Assembly: GCA_002189035.1 (NCBI GenBank)
Contig: NEEC01000010.1
Coordinates: forward strand, 2,914,001-2,978,000
DNA from: Utricularia gibba
Taxonomy: Eukaryota > Streptophyta > Magnoliopsida > Lamiales > Lentibulariaceae
Direction: 5' to 3'
DNA: 64,000 bases
Shown here: in pieces, positions 36,259 through 47,978 of the stretch
Position numbering within the stretch: the first letter of the stretch is position 1
Layout: each line of letters opens with the position of its first letter
Made by a program: the position numbers and the translations under genes
Notes under the pieces: model-generated
Told to the model about the DNA's origin: nothing
Database searches by the model: none
Seen by the model: the letters and a program-made list of their open reading frames with translations, nothing else

Positions 36259-37933
36259 TTGGGCACCTGCGAGTACCTCATGTGTAAGTGAAAAGAAGAA
36301 TAGAAATCAGAATCAGCACTTTTTTGATCCCAGACAGATGCTAAAGCATCAAGTCCGAAGGCATATTTTGGCCATTCCCTCTCAGAAAACTACCTAAACA
36401 TGAAAGCAGCTTGGAACTGAATAAAAACCTCAAGAAAAAATGGAACTTTTTCAAAATTTTATCAACTCAGACTGCAACACACATCCCACAAACACGTAAT
36501 GACAATCTAACTCTTCCCTTTCAAAATCAGACTTCACCCACCCAAAAAAAACGTCGAGCTCGAATACAGCACACCACACAGAATCTATCGAGGAATCACA
36601 AACACCAACCCAGTTTTCTGATTTACTTTTTGGGGAAAACCCCACAGGAGAAAGATCATCGAAAGGCGAAAACTTGAACACAAAAAACAGAGAAACACGA
36701 AGGTCGCCTGCGAAATCTAATATCGTTAACGAATTAGATCCGGGGTAAAGAACAGCTGATACACGCTTAGATCTACAGCCAAACAGAAACACACCCACAA
36801 TCCTTCCCAGCAAAAAAAACACAAATCCCGCACAGTGAAACCAGAAAAACAAAAGATTCAAAATTTCAAAGGATGATCAGAAACAGGTAGCCACACAAGA
36901 ACCCACCTCTCTTTTCCTCCGTCAAACAAGAGATAGGCAGGCGATGAAGGAAACCTAAAAGAGAAGAGAAAACCCCTCTACAATAAAGAAGATGTAGAGA
37001 GAGAAAGAGGGAAATCCAATAAAGAAATGAAAAGATGAGATGAATGAAATTGGTGGGGGGGTGGGTACATGACTATGAACACTTGGTAACCGAGACGAAT
37101 GCCGCAATAACGACAGAAAAATTTCCCCCCTTACAAATCACTACAAATTCTCTCCTTTTTTTTAAAAAAAAAAATTCCATCATCTCTTTGAAAAAACAAA
37201 AACAGACAATATTTTCAAGTATGAACGGGGGGGCCAAAAAGCAATTTCTATGAATGATAGGGTTAAAAATTAATCGTTGTCCAATTGCGGTGATAATTTT
37301 ATTAAAACCTTTATTGATATTTAAGAACATTACGTCAACTATAACTAGGAATATTTGAAAAATAAGTTAAAACATTTTCAAAATATATAATAAAAATGTG
37401 TCCATTTCGGGTCGGGTTTGGTCTGAAATCGGATTCTAAATGGAGGGTGTCCAGAGGGACAGGCCTCGAAGGCTTCGGATCACCTTTCGCTTTCGCACAC
37501 AGATTCCGACTCCGCCCAGAATTCGTTCAGAATGGGAGTTGCAGCATTTACTTATACTTTCTAATTTCAATAAATAAGTAAATTAGTTATTTATTTATTT
37601 TCTGTGGATCACCCGACCCGACCCGGGCATTCGGGTCCAAATGAAATGATTCATTCGTTCGCGTTGGGACGCGTGACCTGTACGCCGCTGACGACCCACT
37701 CCAGCACGAAACCTCCTCCGGCGGAGCCGATGCAGCTGCGGCAGACCGGAGGCGGCGAGCTCAGGTGGATCAAATTCCTCCGTGTGTGATTTCGATGATG
37801 CGCGGATGGATTAGAGGGGGGAATCGGAGGTATGGAAGAAATCGTTTGGGAACAAATAATGTGGAGCTCGCAGATTGACCACTCTCGGGGTCACCGGAAG
37901 AGAGAGCACGCGATCACGGGGGGAGAACTCAAC
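36259..37933. other. Intergenic: RING-H2 leader/promoter and PABP 3' flank
   Basis: Positions 36.27-37.05 kb look like the leader intron and first untranslated exon of the RING-H2 gene. Positions 37.05-37.6 kb are AT-rich with A-runs. A GACCCG/CGGGTC inverted repeat lies near 37616-37637. Positions 37.66-37.79 kb are GC-rich and open on both strands, but no protein was recognised. Confidence 0.35.
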
Positions 37934-40900
37934 TCAGGTCGCCGACGGGGTGTCGTTGATAGACAGCGATGCGAGCTGGTGGGCAGGGCTCCTCCCGCTC
38001 CCGTCCTGCTGAACTGCCCTCAGCACGTCCATGGCCTCGGCAACCTTGGCCTTGAGTGCGTCGGGTGACTCGAGCAGGTGCAAGACCTCGGTCTGATCCA
38101 TCTCCAGGAGCATGCCCGTGACCTTTGCAGCATGCTCGTGCTCCAGCTGATCAACGAGAGGGTACAGGTTCTCACCCAGCATCTGTCCACACGCACAGGG
38201 ATTATCCAAAGGTGAGCATGGGGTTATGAAGGCTCAGTTCAAGTTGGCAATTCTTACAGTTCTCTGCTGCTCCGGAGTTGCATTTGCCAGAGCGGAGGAA
38301 AGAGCAGTGATTGGTAGAGGACGCGGAATAGTTGCATCACGGGGAAGCATTCCACCCATGTCGTACAGCATCCCTCCCGGGACACCAGCAGGCATGGAAG
38401 CGTCAGGGACATTACGGCCAGGCGGATAACCGTACATCTTCCCCCTCGGCAGCATCTGAAGAACCAGCGACATTCATTCAATTGAAAAGGAAAGAGACCA
38501 ACTAGGCAGATTAGATGAGCTTATACTTACCTGCTGCTGGATCAGGTGCATAGGTTGCTGAGACTGTTGCACTGGACCAGGCGTGCCTCTTCGACCACCC
38601 AGGCGCTGTCCCTGCTGACCGGATGGTGCCATTGGGACGAAGAAATTCGGCATGGGAGCACCACCAGGGCGGATTCCAGGAACAAGCTGCTGCTGATATC
38701 CAAATCCGGCCTACAAAAACAATGTAAACAAATATTTGGCATTCAACATCTTCTGGAACAAATTTCAACACATTTGTTGGCAAAAAATACCTGAGGAAGC
38801 AGAGTAGGATGAGCTTGGCCATAGAATAGGTGTGGGCCCATCCCAGCAGCAATGGGAGGATACAACGGCATGCGAGGACCAAGAGATGGAGGAAGGACAA
38901 CAGGTCTCATTTGAGAAAACTGGGCCTGCAATGGCAGAAACAGTTTTTTAGCATTGTAAAGGGAGCACAGAGATGACTCAGAGTAGAATCCTGCTACTGG
39001 GTAGGATCTATCACAACATTGAAGATCCGAGAATTTACCTGCAACCCAGCTCTACGATCATCCTTTCTCTGTGCCAGAGCGACGTAGAGTGGCTTGCTAC
39101 CCACAATTTTTCCATTCATTTCAGAAAGCTAAAACTCAGACCAAAAGCAGTCAACGGAGCTAGTCATCAGACATCAGAAAATGCTACAGAATGTTATAAT
39201 CAACTTACAGCTCGGGAAGCTTCTTCTGGTGTTGAGAAGGCAACAAAACCAGAACCCCTACTAATACCACCAGCATCTCGCATGAGCTGCAAAAACGGAT
39301 GACTATATGGTAAGAACATGCCATATGGAAACAGAGTCCACATACAATTTCTAAAAAGCACAGAGCTAAACCTTGCATGATGTGATTGAACCATACTCAG
39401 AAAATAATTCCTTCAATCGGTTTTCATCGATGCTATCATCTAAATTTTTTATGTATAAATTAACTCCCTGAAACCTGGTAGCAACTTCCTTGGGACCCTG
39501 CTCAAATCTACTTTTCAGTTCTTGCTCCCTCTCTGACTTCTTCAGAGCCTTACCAACATACAATTCCTTGTCACCAATTTTTTTCCCATTCAGGGCATCA
39601 ACTGCCTTGACAGCGTCATCAGCACTTTCAAAATTGACAAATCCGAAGCATTTAGACTTCCCATCTGCTTCCCTCATCACCACACAACTAGTAATGGTTC
39701 CATATTCTCCAAAAATGCTTCTCAGATCATCATCAGTGGTAGAATCAGAGAGATTTTTCACAAAAACATTAGTGAAATTGTTTTTATCTGATGCCCCATC
39801 CCTCTCTTGCTTGCGAAGGAAATGCCCAACATACACTTGCTTATCATTGATCAGCATCCCATTTAACTTATCAATCGCACTTTGTGCCGAGTCCTCATTG
39901 TCAAATTGTACAAAGCCATATCCCCTAGACTGACCATTACTGTCAGTTGCAATCTTGCATGAAAGGATGTTACCAAAGCTTGAAAAGGTGTCATTTAGTG
40001 CCTTGTTATCGATCGTTTTATCCAGATTCTACAAGAAAATCGAAGACATAAGCAATAAAGAGACTTGGAAAGGAAATCTAAGTAAGCTATACCAAAAAAG
40101 TACAGGATACAACAAAGCATGCAAAAATATTTATATATATGTATACAGTCACCTTAATAAAAATATTAGCAGTTCCACTTTTCCGCGCACTGGGATCTCT
40201 GAGAGAATACATAACTCTGATGGACTTATTATTGATCTGCGTGAAGTTCAGCACATCAATGGCTCTCGCCGCTGTAACCGGAAATACCACAGCAAAGAAG
40301 GTTAAACCAAATTCCAGGCAAAGAGATTAAACGTAAATAGCGTTTGCGGCATATGAAAAAGCAGAAGAAAACAAAGCAGACTATGGTTCTGCAGCAGCAG
40401 AATGAGGCAGGGAATGGTTTGACTGATATTAAGAAGAATAATGGACACCTGATCAGTGACCCAGTCCCAAAGGCAATATAAAGAAACAGAAACGGCATTT
40501 GTAGAAGACAAGGAGGGAAATCTCGGTCACAAGACAAGATTTTGTACATCAACACAGGATGCCAATCCATGTTCAGCAACAAGCAAATCCAAAACCCTTC
40601 TAGACTATAAAGAACGTTACAATCCGGAATATTAGTTTTCATCGTCCGAAACACAGATCGATAACTAAACCTTTCATGCAATAGGAAACCCAATGAATTC
40701 CCCTTTTAAGGATCCGACGTAAACACTACGCATAATCTATGAAAGATCGCGATATCTTCAACAGAAAAAATAGCAACTTCTTACCGTCTTGAGAATTAAT
40801 ATAGTTGACATAACCATAGCCAAGGCTGCGACGCGTACTAAAGTCGCGACAAATCCTCACGGACACAACCGGACCAATTTGTTTGAACACCTCAAAGAGC

Positions 40901-41043
40901 TGCGTGTCCGTCACACTGAAATCCAAGTCACCAACATACAATGACGTCGTTCCAAACTGCCCCGTCGCCGCCACTCCAGCGTTACCATTCTGAACAGCCG
41001 GAGTCCCCGTCACACTCTGTTGCTGCACTTGAACCTGCGCCAT
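37934..41043 (-). CDS. PAB: Polyadenylate-binding protein (PABPC/PAB type)
   Basis: Cytoplasmic PABP coats mRNA poly(A) tails and bridges to eIF4G to promote translation and stability. Nine exons: 41043-40785, 40271-40153, 40028-39372, 39286-39209, 39128-39039, 38925-38791, 38710-38531, 38455-38258 and 38182-37934. They sum to 1965 nt and 654 aa with the frame intact. Four RRMs are in order, with RNP2/RNP1 pairs such as [49 protein letters not shown] and [17 protein letters not shown] Pro/Gln/Gly-rich linker follows. The C-terminal MLLE domain ([31 protein letters not shown]) binds PAM2 peptides. The upstream region has site II and telo-box elements typical of translation genes. Which PAB paralogue it is remains open. 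Confidence 0.96.
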
Positions 41044-41289
41044 CCCTGCAAGAAATCTTCGAACCCTTCTTCCCCTTTTAGCCGAAACAACCAACCAATA
41101 ATCCCGATGGGGATCCAATGAGATTGAACGTCCAATAAAACAATAAACGAAACTTTTTTTTGATGATTTTTCGAGGTTAAAGATATGCAAATGCAGGATA
41201 ATCAAAGGGAAGAAGCTTTGGGTCTGCGGCAGGGCGGGGAACTGCACCGCAGCCTGAGAAGCCCTCGAATTCGCCCTCTTTATCCTAAC

Positions 41290-41433
41290 AAACCCTAGAC
41301 TCTAGAGGGTGGCGAAATCGCACCCGTCTATTCTCACGCCCAGCCAACGGCTAATGGACACACACGCGTAGTTAACAAATCCAATAATCTAATTCCACGC
41401 TTACACTAAAAATTGGGCCCTGGTCAAGGCCCA
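41290..41433 (-). promoter_or_regulatory. Telo-box and site II elements of the PABP promoter
   Basis: AAACCCTA (telo-box) lies at 41290-41297, TGGGCC at 41414-41419 and GGCCCA at 41428-41433, 250-390 bp upstream of the PABP ATG. Site II plus telo-box is the known signature of plant ribosomal-protein and translation-factor promoters bound by TCP factors. Confidence 0.5.
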
Positions 41434-41545
41434 ACTTTACAACCCAAGCCCAAATCTCACTCTTCTTTTTTCGAAATAGAAAATAATTATTAGGATACAT
41501 TTGAAATCAACCCCAAAATACAATTAAGGAATACGCCAAAAGTAA

Positions 41546-41648
41546 GAAAAACTTCATTTTTTTTTTTTTTTTTTGAACATCTCAACGTCAAAAAAAACTT
41601 CATTTTTTTTTGAACATTCCAACGCCAAAAAAATCTTCACTTTTTTTG
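41546..41648. repeat. Degenerate three-copy tandem repeat with variable T-runs
   Basis: The unit is AAAAACTTCAT, a T-run, then GAACAT-C-CAACG-C. It occurs about three times with T-runs of roughly 18, 9 and 7. The copies differ mainly in homopolymer length and a few substitutions, as expected from slippage. Confidence 0.65.
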
Positions 41649-42138
41649 TGCTATTGAATCAAGAATCATTCATAGAATAAGTTAAATTCGATAGAATCAC
41701 AAACCAATATCATTCAAAGAATAAACAGCGACAAGAAATGAATGCATTTGCATTTGGCAATAGAATCGATTCTTACAGCCACTGAAGTCTAAAAAAGTTC
41801 CACCAGCAAACCAGAACACAGAAACAAGCCAAGAAAAAGAAAAGAGCAGAATACAATCCCATGGTGACGTTTCTTACTTTTGTCACTCTTTTGCTGCATG
41901 AAAAAGTCACAAACAGAGTTGAGATCTTTTCATTTTCTTCTCGAAGCTAAGAGAGAGCATGTTACATCTTTGAAACCAAGAGATCCAAAATAATCCAGCT
42001 TTAAAAATCGTTAATACCAGCAAAGGTGATCATGACATATGGAAGAACAAATATGGTGGCATCCATGAGGGAGATGAAGAATTCCTAGGCTAAGATAGGA
42101 CAGATACCCAACTGGGATGGATGCCTTTCCTGCATCGA

Positions 42139-43746
42139 TCAGCTCTCTTCCGAAGCATTCCTTGTCCGGTAGGCTCCCATGCTTGCCCACCTCCGGAAGG
42201 TAAATGGCGCCAAGTTCCTCCGAGAGAAGGAGGCAAGCCTCGTCTTAAACGAAGCAGATCTCCCAGTGCTGCTTGAAGCTGTATCATTGGCTCGAGTATG
42301 AGTATTGGGAATATCAACAGCACCAATCTCCTCCCCACCAGCATTTTGCAAAGGAGCTGCCTCTCGCAATTCAGACTCTATAGTTTCCATGTTCACTGCA
42401 AGAGAACCTCGACTGGCCCTCAGCCATCTTGCACCTTCGGATGTTACGCCTCTGCATTTCTTAACCTTTACCTTAACGAGGTTGGGGCAACCAGCGCCCA
42501 GTGCCTCAATCCCATGGTCCGAAACAGGACAACTTTTGATGCAGAGTTTCTTCAGTGCAATGCATTTTTCAGCAATGCACGATATTTCTGCATCCCCCAC
42601 GGTTTCACTTCCACATAATGCTAATCTCTCAAGGTTTTGACAGTTGGTGGCTAACTTTTCCAAGCTCAAGCAAGTGAGATTTAAACCGATCAAAACCAAC
42701 TCCTGCAAATTGGGACAATGAGTAGCTACAGCAACCAATCCTTCATCGTTGATTCTATTTGTTTTCCATCCATCAACATGGAGTTTCCTCAGCAACCTAC
42801 ATTTTGATGCCACAATAGCAAGACCGTTGTTGGTGCACTCGGGTGTTTTCACTAAATGAAGAATTTCAAGGTTAACAAACTTTGAAATTGCATAAAGCCC
42901 AATATCACTAAGCTGAAGTTTGTCCAAATGAATCTCAACAAGTCCAACAAGCTTATCAGCTATAAGTTCAAAGAGCGAATCCCATTCCCCGGAACATTTA
43001 AAGAGCTTCAAACTCCTCAAGTTCTTTGCCCCAAGAATCAAAGATTTAAAGCACTGGGCGTTGTAGAGATCCTTGAGGCACACAACTCTTAAAGAGGCTG
43101 CAGCCTTACCAGGGCCAATGGCTTCAGAAGCATCATTAATGCCACGCAAACGTTTTACCGACAGTTCTTCTAACAAACCACAATTATCAAGCAAAGCATT
43201 CATGCCTTTTGCCCCAAAACTACAAGAGCCACAAGAGAATTTCCTCAAATTCCTGCAATATTCAGAAAAAACAGTCATACCATGATCGGTAATCTCCCGG
43301 CAACTACGAAGCTTCAATCTTGTGAGGTTTCTGCATTTCTGCGCGATTAGAATCAGGGCATCATCAGCAATGCTAACAGATCGGCGGTCACATTTAAGAG
43401 CAAGCTTTGTAACCGAATGAAATCGAAAAAACAGCTGGGGGACAGCGGCTGCAAGCTCCGACTTGGCGTCGAGAGAAAGGCGGTGACGGCTCTCACCCTC
43501 GACTCTGAGCCATCGCCGACAAACCAAAGATGCTCGATTTCTGTCACCTGACGAGAGCGACTGGAACACACACGACAAGCACTCGTCAGGAAGATTTAAA
43601 GTGTAATCGACCTCATATGTGGTGGGTTCATCGAAATCAGCGGTAATCTCATCTGGGTTTTGGCTACTCGGACCCGACGGCGACTGGAGAATTACGGCCG
43701 GGGACGACGAGGATCCGGATCTCGGTAATGAATAAGTCTGGCCCAT
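42139..43746 (-). CDS. VFB: F-box/LRR protein of the VFB/SKIP2 group
   Basis: These proteins are substrate receptors of SCF ubiquitin ligases; the Arabidopsis VIER F-BOX group affects growth and auxin-related responses. The gene is a single exon encoding 535 aa. The ATG at 43746 gives MGQTYS, the family's usual MGQ start and a possible myristoylation signal; an open frame continues upstream to 43857 but adds no family sequence. The F-box spans LNLPDECLSCVFQSLSS to LVCRRWLRVE (about residues 48-85). About a dozen degenerate LRRs follow, including RRSVSIADDALILIAQKC, FSCGSCSFGAKGMNAL, LHLVKTPECTNNGLA and LALCGSETVGDAEISC. The C-terminus is basic, with FKTRLASFSRRN and FTFRRWASMGAYR. An intact frame and strong family match make the call secure. 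Confidence 0.94.
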   Translation of the reverse strand: MGQTYSLPRSGSSSSPAVILQSPSGPSSQNPDEITADFDEPTTYEVDYTLNLPDECLSCVFQSLSSGDRNRASLVCRRWLRVEGESRHRLSLDAKSELAAAVPQLFFRFHSVTKLALKCDRRSVSIADDALILIAQKCRNLTRLKLRSCREITDHGMTVFSEYCRNLRKFSCGSCSFGAKGMNALLDNCGLLEELSVKRLRGINDASEAIGPGKAAASLRVVCLKDLYNAQCFKSLILGAKNLRSLKLFKCSGEWDSLFELIADKLVGLVEIHLDKLQLSDIGLYAISKFVNLEILHLVKTPECTNNGLAIVASKCRLLRKLHVDGWKTNRINDEGLVAVATHCPNLQELVLIGLNLTCLSLEKLATNCQNLERLALCGSETVGDAEISCIAEKCIALKKLCIKSCPVSDHGIEALGAGCPNLVKVKVKKCRGVTSEGARWLRASRGSLAVNMETIESELREAAPLQNAGGEEIGAVDIPNTHTRANDTASSSTGRSASFKTRLASFSRRNLAPFTFRRWASMGAYRTRNASEES

Positions 43747-46077
43747 GTGGGCCTGCGCCGGCAGTCGTGAGGTCCGCTGCAAGTTAGGGATGGATGTTTT
43801 GCTTTTCCACCTCTGATGGAAGACGAAGAGGCATGACTTTTCCAGCTTAAACGACAACCACGGAACCGAAATGAGAATTCGCTTGGAGTTCTATTGCCAC
43901 CCGTAGCAACGCAACACCGCAACTGACTTTTCTTTGAAAAAATGCTTGTAATCATTACACCCAAATTCTGGCCTGGGTCGATTTCAGATCCAGCCGAGGA
44001 GAAAAATAAGAGTTTCGTAATGAAAACTTCATCCAAATCAGACTAGCAGCGAAATAAATAATAAGTGCAGTTGACGACAGCTTTTCCTCAAAGACCACCG
44101 ACACTCTACAAATCGGAAAAGGGCCTTCCTAACGCCGCCGCGGCCGCCAAATCTGCTCAGTCTGCCGGCGTTAACAAGATTAAGTCAAATCCCACTAGAG
44201 AAACGACCAAATTCCTCCGATCAGCCCCTAACCAAATCTCTTGCTGCAAGCACCGGTCAAGTGAAGAACGCATGCGCGTCGATACGGGTGCAGGCCCAAT
44301 GGGCCTTCATCAAGAAAGGCCTCAGGCCCATTTCTACAAATGCCATCTAAAGCACTCCTTTATCTTTTCCAAATATTAAAATTTAAACTCAATTATTTCT
44401 GCAAACAAAAAGATTAGAAAAGGATTTTGAATGATGATTAAAATAAAAATGATGATCTAATTCATTTTAATTTTAATAATTTTAATGTAAACTAATATTT
44501 TTATATAATATTTAATTAATAAAATTAGAATTACATATTATATCCCTTTGTTATTGTAATATTTAAGATATATGATATTTATAATAATACTTAAGAATAA
44601 TTTCAAAATAATGAATTAAATATTAGATAATAAAAAGAGGATGTACATCTAAATAAACCTCATCCATAATTTTTTTTAAAAAAAACTTCACAATATAAGG
44701 TTTATTCAAATATTTGAAATAAATATAATTTAATTTATAATTATTATAAATTGAATCAATGAGAAATACAAATGATTGTGTTGTTTTTTTGGTAATGATG
44801 AGTTGTGTAATTGGTTATCATCAAGCATGGGGAGGGGGACGGGAGAACCACGTTTTCAACTGTTTGTTAAAAAAATATGTATTTTAAATATTATATTTAA
44901 AATACGAATTGATAATCAAATAAAATAAATAATAAAAATGATTTGATTATTTTATATATTATCCTATTTGTTTTTTTTTCGAAATATTGATTCACCCGAT
45001 TTAATCCACGGATCAACGGTGGGTTGGTGGAGAAGTAGAGGGGGTCGCCGGGGGCATTCTCCCCGTCACCCGCCGGCAGCAGCCTCCCCTCTCCCCCCGC
45101 TCCATCATCTCTGAGCAGCTGAAGGTGACTCCACGCGTTACATACCCTGCATTTGTCACCTGAGAAGGATCTCACCTCGTGGCAAGGACAAAGCCTCGCA
45201 CCATTGAAATTCATGATTCGATTCGATGTATTGAGTGAACTTATACGTAAAATTCAAATACATAATAAGCACGTATTACAATATATTAAAACCAATCAAT
45301 TAATATTGATTCATAATTTTCTATATATATTATTATTTCAATTTCATATATAAATGTGATAGTGTATATTCTAATAATCCATACATTGTAGAAGCCTACA
45401 TAAGGTGAGGGCGCATGTACGCTACGGTGGTCCACTCCTCCGGGGGATGTTTCCACGGCGGGCGTCGCTGTGGATGAGTGCGAGAGCCAGGGGAATATTA
45501 TCAATGTTGCTAGAAATGGCTGGCACTCGTGTGGAGGGAGGAGAGTGGGCCCACGCCGCGTGGGTACGCACGTGACAACTGCTTCTCCCGCCATGGAGCC
45601 TATGGGAGCAACACACAGCTGCCGCAGCCGCGTCATCGCCATCCATCGGATCTTTTCCCTTTCCTTCTCCGGCCAGCTGTAAAAAACCGTGTGACCCCTC
45701 CCAACAACTTTAGCCTTTCAAATTTCACATTCAGGCCCCTCAGTTTTCAAAATTACAATTCCACCAATTTCAACTTATAGAAATAATTTAAAATAATATT
45801 CTATTTAGTAAATATATTTAAAATATAATTATACGGATTTTATAAACTTGTGGGCTGCTGTTTTGAACAGACACCCGCATGCTAACTTTAATTGCACTTG
45901 AACCCCCCACCGCCAGCAGTTTTTAGTTTTTTACGGAGACGGGGGATGCGCGAAAGCAATATTTAATTACTTGGGGGGTATGTGACTGGGGAGGAAAATC
46001 GGTCAACAGAAAATAGTTGTACTAAAAAGTAATAAACAAATATCCGTGGGTTTGTGCCGGTGCACCGTTGGATGAAT
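43747..46077. other. Intergenic between divergent F-box and MYB genes
   Basis: The F-box leader and site II motifs lie on the left. Very AT-rich DNA spans 44.34-45.0 kb. GC-richer patches at 45.0-45.2 kb and 45.42-45.7 kb are open on the minus strand (a Cys-containing frame starting MNFNGARLCPCHEV, and one starting MAMTRLRQLC), but neither is a recognisable protein. The right end is the MYB promoter. Confidence 0.35.
44293..44330 (-). promoter_or_regulatory. Site II palindrome upstream of the F-box gene
   Basis: GGCCCAATGGGCC at 44293-44305 is a perfect inverted pair of site II cores, and a third GGCCCA lies at 44325-44330. They are about 550-580 bp upstream of the F-box ATG. This is a motif match; TCP binding is inferred. 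Confidence 0.45.
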
Positions 46078-46087
46078 GACACGTGTC
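46078..46087 (+). promoter_or_regulatory. Palindromic G-box/ABRE upstream of the MYB gene
   Basis: GACACGTGTC contains the perfect G-box core CACGTG (46080-46085), about 205 bp upstream of the ATG and about 97 bp upstream of the TATA element. bZIP or bHLH binding and ABA response are plausible for a subgroup 22 MYB. Confidence 0.55.
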
Positions 46088-46183
46088 CCAATGCCAGGGG
46101 CGAGCGTAACTGCCCATGCACCCGCGGTGCTCAACCGGCTAAAGCGGTCATCCCTATCGTATCGATCTCCTCGCTTGCTCTCC

Positions 46184-46191
46184 TATAAATA
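46184..46191 (+). promoter_or_regulatory. TATA box of the MYB gene
   Basis: TATAAATA lies 99 bp upstream of the ATG, with a pyrimidine-rich stretch before it. Spacing and sequence fit a plant core promoter. Confidence 0.55.
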
Positions 46192-46289
46192 TCCCTTCAA
46201 ACAGTGGCGTCGGTTGAAACTCCGCCCCCTTGAATCGAACGCGCTTTCTACGTGAGATTCGATTTCCGTTAGGTTTTGGGGTATTTGAG

Positions 46290-47168
46290 ATGGCGGCTAG
46301 AAGGGATTCTGATCGGATAAAGGGGCCGTGGAGCCCGGAGGAGGACGATCTTCTGCGGCGGTTGGTGGAGGAGCACGGGGCGAGGTGCTGGTCGGTGATC
46401 AGCAAATGCGTCCCGGGGCGTTCCGGGAAATCCTGCAGGCTCCGGTGGTGTAACCAGCTCTCGCCAGAGGTGGAGCACCGCGCCTTCACGCGGGAGGAGG
46501 ACAAGGCCATCATTCGCGCCCACGCCAAGTTTGGGAACCGGTGGGCGACCATTGCGCGCCTCCTATGTGGGCGTACGGACAACGCTGTCAAGAACCACTG
46601 GAACTCTACTTTGAAGCGCAAGCGTTTCTCAATGTCGGCAGAGGAGTTCAAGACCTTCGATCCGGAGGCTCAGGCGCCGGCGTTGAAAAGATCGGCGAGC
46701 GTGGGGCCACTCACCTCCGCGTTACCTTCGACACCCAGGTTCAACCCGGGTAGCCCGACCGCATCTGACGTCAGCGACACAGGTCATCCGACGTGCAGAC
46801 CAGTTCCTTCATCCGCCGGTGGTTCTCAATCTCCGCCGCCTGAAATCGCGGATCCGTTAACTTCCCTCTCCCTTTCACTCCCTGGAACCGAACCCAACTC
46901 AAAATCCGTACCCGACCCTAACCCAACCTCGTTTCCGCTAAAGCACCCATCAGCAGTCCAATCTGTTCCCAATCAGCTCTTTTCCTCGCCAGGGATCCCC
47001 TCTGAGAAACAGTTTTTCAGCCCGGAGTTCATGTCGGTGATGCAGGAGATGGTAAGGAAGGAAGTGAGGAGTTACATGTCGAGGATTGAGCAAACCGGCT
47101 TCTGCTTTCAGAGTGAGGCCGTTCAAAATGCGGTGATCAAGAGAATGGGAATCAGCCAGATCGATTGA
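46290..47168 (+). CDS. R2R3-MYB transcription factor, subgroup 22 (MYB44/70/73/77 type)
   Basis: Subgroup 22 MYBs act in ABA, auxin and stress responses. The gene is a single exon of 292 aa, as is normal for this intronless subgroup. The ATG at 46290 ([14 protein letters not shown]) is the family start. R2 covers residues 12-60 with W residues in [16 protein letters not shown] and LRWCNQL. R3 covers 64-111 with [21 protein letters not shown] and [10 protein letters not shown]. Subgroup hallmarks are the [19 protein letters not shown] end of R3 and the C-terminal block [25 protein letters not shown] at 193-198 is an EAR-like repression motif. The middle is Pro/Ser-rich and disordered. A TATA box and a G-box lie upstream, and an imperfect duplication lies in the 3' flank. 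Confidence 0.95.
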   Translation: MAARRDSDRIKGPWSPEEDDLLRRLVEEHGARCWSVISKCVPGRSGKSCRLRWCNQLSPEVEHRAFTREEDKAIIRAHAKFGNRWATIARLLCGRTDNAVKNHWNSTLKRKRFSMSAEEFKTFDPEAQAPALKRSASVGPLTSALPSTPRFNPGSPTASDVSDTGHPTCRPVPSSAGGSQSPPPEIADPLTSLSLSLPGTEPNSKSVPDPNPTSFPLKHPSAVQSVPNQLFSSPGIPSEKQFFSPEFMSVMQEMVRKEVRSYMSRIEQTGFCFQSEAVQNAVIKRMGISQID

Positions 47169-47978
47169 CGACGAACCAAAACAAGTGATGATTTCGCATC
47201 ATCATCTTCCTGTCAAAGACTCAAAGCCCGGGGACCAAAAGGGCCATCAGAGGATTAACTTGTGCACCGAGAAGTAGAGGCAAGTAGCTCGTTTTCTCAG
47301 TTCATGGACAAATTTTGCACCTCCTCAAAAGCAGGGACCAAAAGGGCCATCACAGAACTACCCACTGTACAGAGAAGAAGAAGTACGTTTTCTCAGTTCA
47401 TGGACATGCTTTGGATCTCCTGTCATCTGTTCTGCTAAACCATAATCAATGTTAGCATGCAAAGACAGCTCCCAGTTTAACAGAATGGATGACTAGTTTA
47501 GCGTTCATCAAGATACGATCTTTGTTATTTGAATGTAAGGTTGACATGGTCCATATTTGAATTTTAACTCCTTGTGTAATGTGAAACCAGAAAGCTTCAA
47601 TCTTGACCAATGGCTAGCTTCCAACCAGAGGGGAATCAGTCTTCACCATCAATCCGTGACCTGATGATGGGCTTAAAGGTCGGTACTTTCAGCTGAACAG
47701 ATCCATCCTGATCTGCGTAATCTCCATGAAGGGATTTAAAATGTATTGGAATTTGAAAGAAGAAAGGGCCATTGCAGCTCATGCTCCTTGAAGAAGAAGA
47801 CGATATTCTTCTACTGTAAACAGCTACTGAAAACGTAGAGAAAGCAACCATTTCATGATTCACAGCTCATAACAGAAACAGAGATAAGCAGATTGAGTGA
47901 ATGATGTAATAGATTTCCGGAACAGAGGCATTGGAACTGTAGTCGGTTCGCCGTCTCCGGGTTTGATCACCAGCTAAA
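47169..47978. other. MYB 3' region and WPP-gene 3' flank
   Basis: The MYB 3'UTR contains an imperfect tandem duplication (47231-47420). A minus-strand frame with an ATG at about 47851 (MVAFSTFSVAVYSRR, about 71 codons, ending at 47636) lies downstream of the WPP gene. It has no recognised family and may be chance. Confidence 0.4.
47231..47420 (+). repeat. Imperfect two-copy tandem duplication in the MYB 3' flank
   Basis: Copy 1 is about 47231-47325 and copy 2 about 47334-47420. Both open with GGGACCAAAAGGGCCATCA, share a GAGAAG core and the block CGTTTTCTCAGTTCATGGAC, and end in a CTCCT motif. The copies differ by several substitutions and short indels. Confidence 0.75.

Larger units (their letters stand above)
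41044..42138. other. Intergenic: PABP promoter and F-box gene 3' flank
   Basis: The stretch contains the PABP leader, the site II/telo-box group, and a degenerate T-rich tandem repeat at about 41546-41648. The right part is probably the F-box gene 3'UTR. No further gene is seen. Confidence 0.4.

Noticed and set aside
44897-45646. Minus-strand frames with Cys residues (MNFNGARLCPCHEV and MAMTRLRQLC)
   Set aside because: Considered as a small secreted peptide or zinc-binding gene, but spacing, splice sites and motifs do not form a convincing gene.
47636-47863. Minus-strand frame of 75 codons downstream of the WPP gene
   Set aside because: The long version begins at GTG; the ATG version has 71 codons and no family match.
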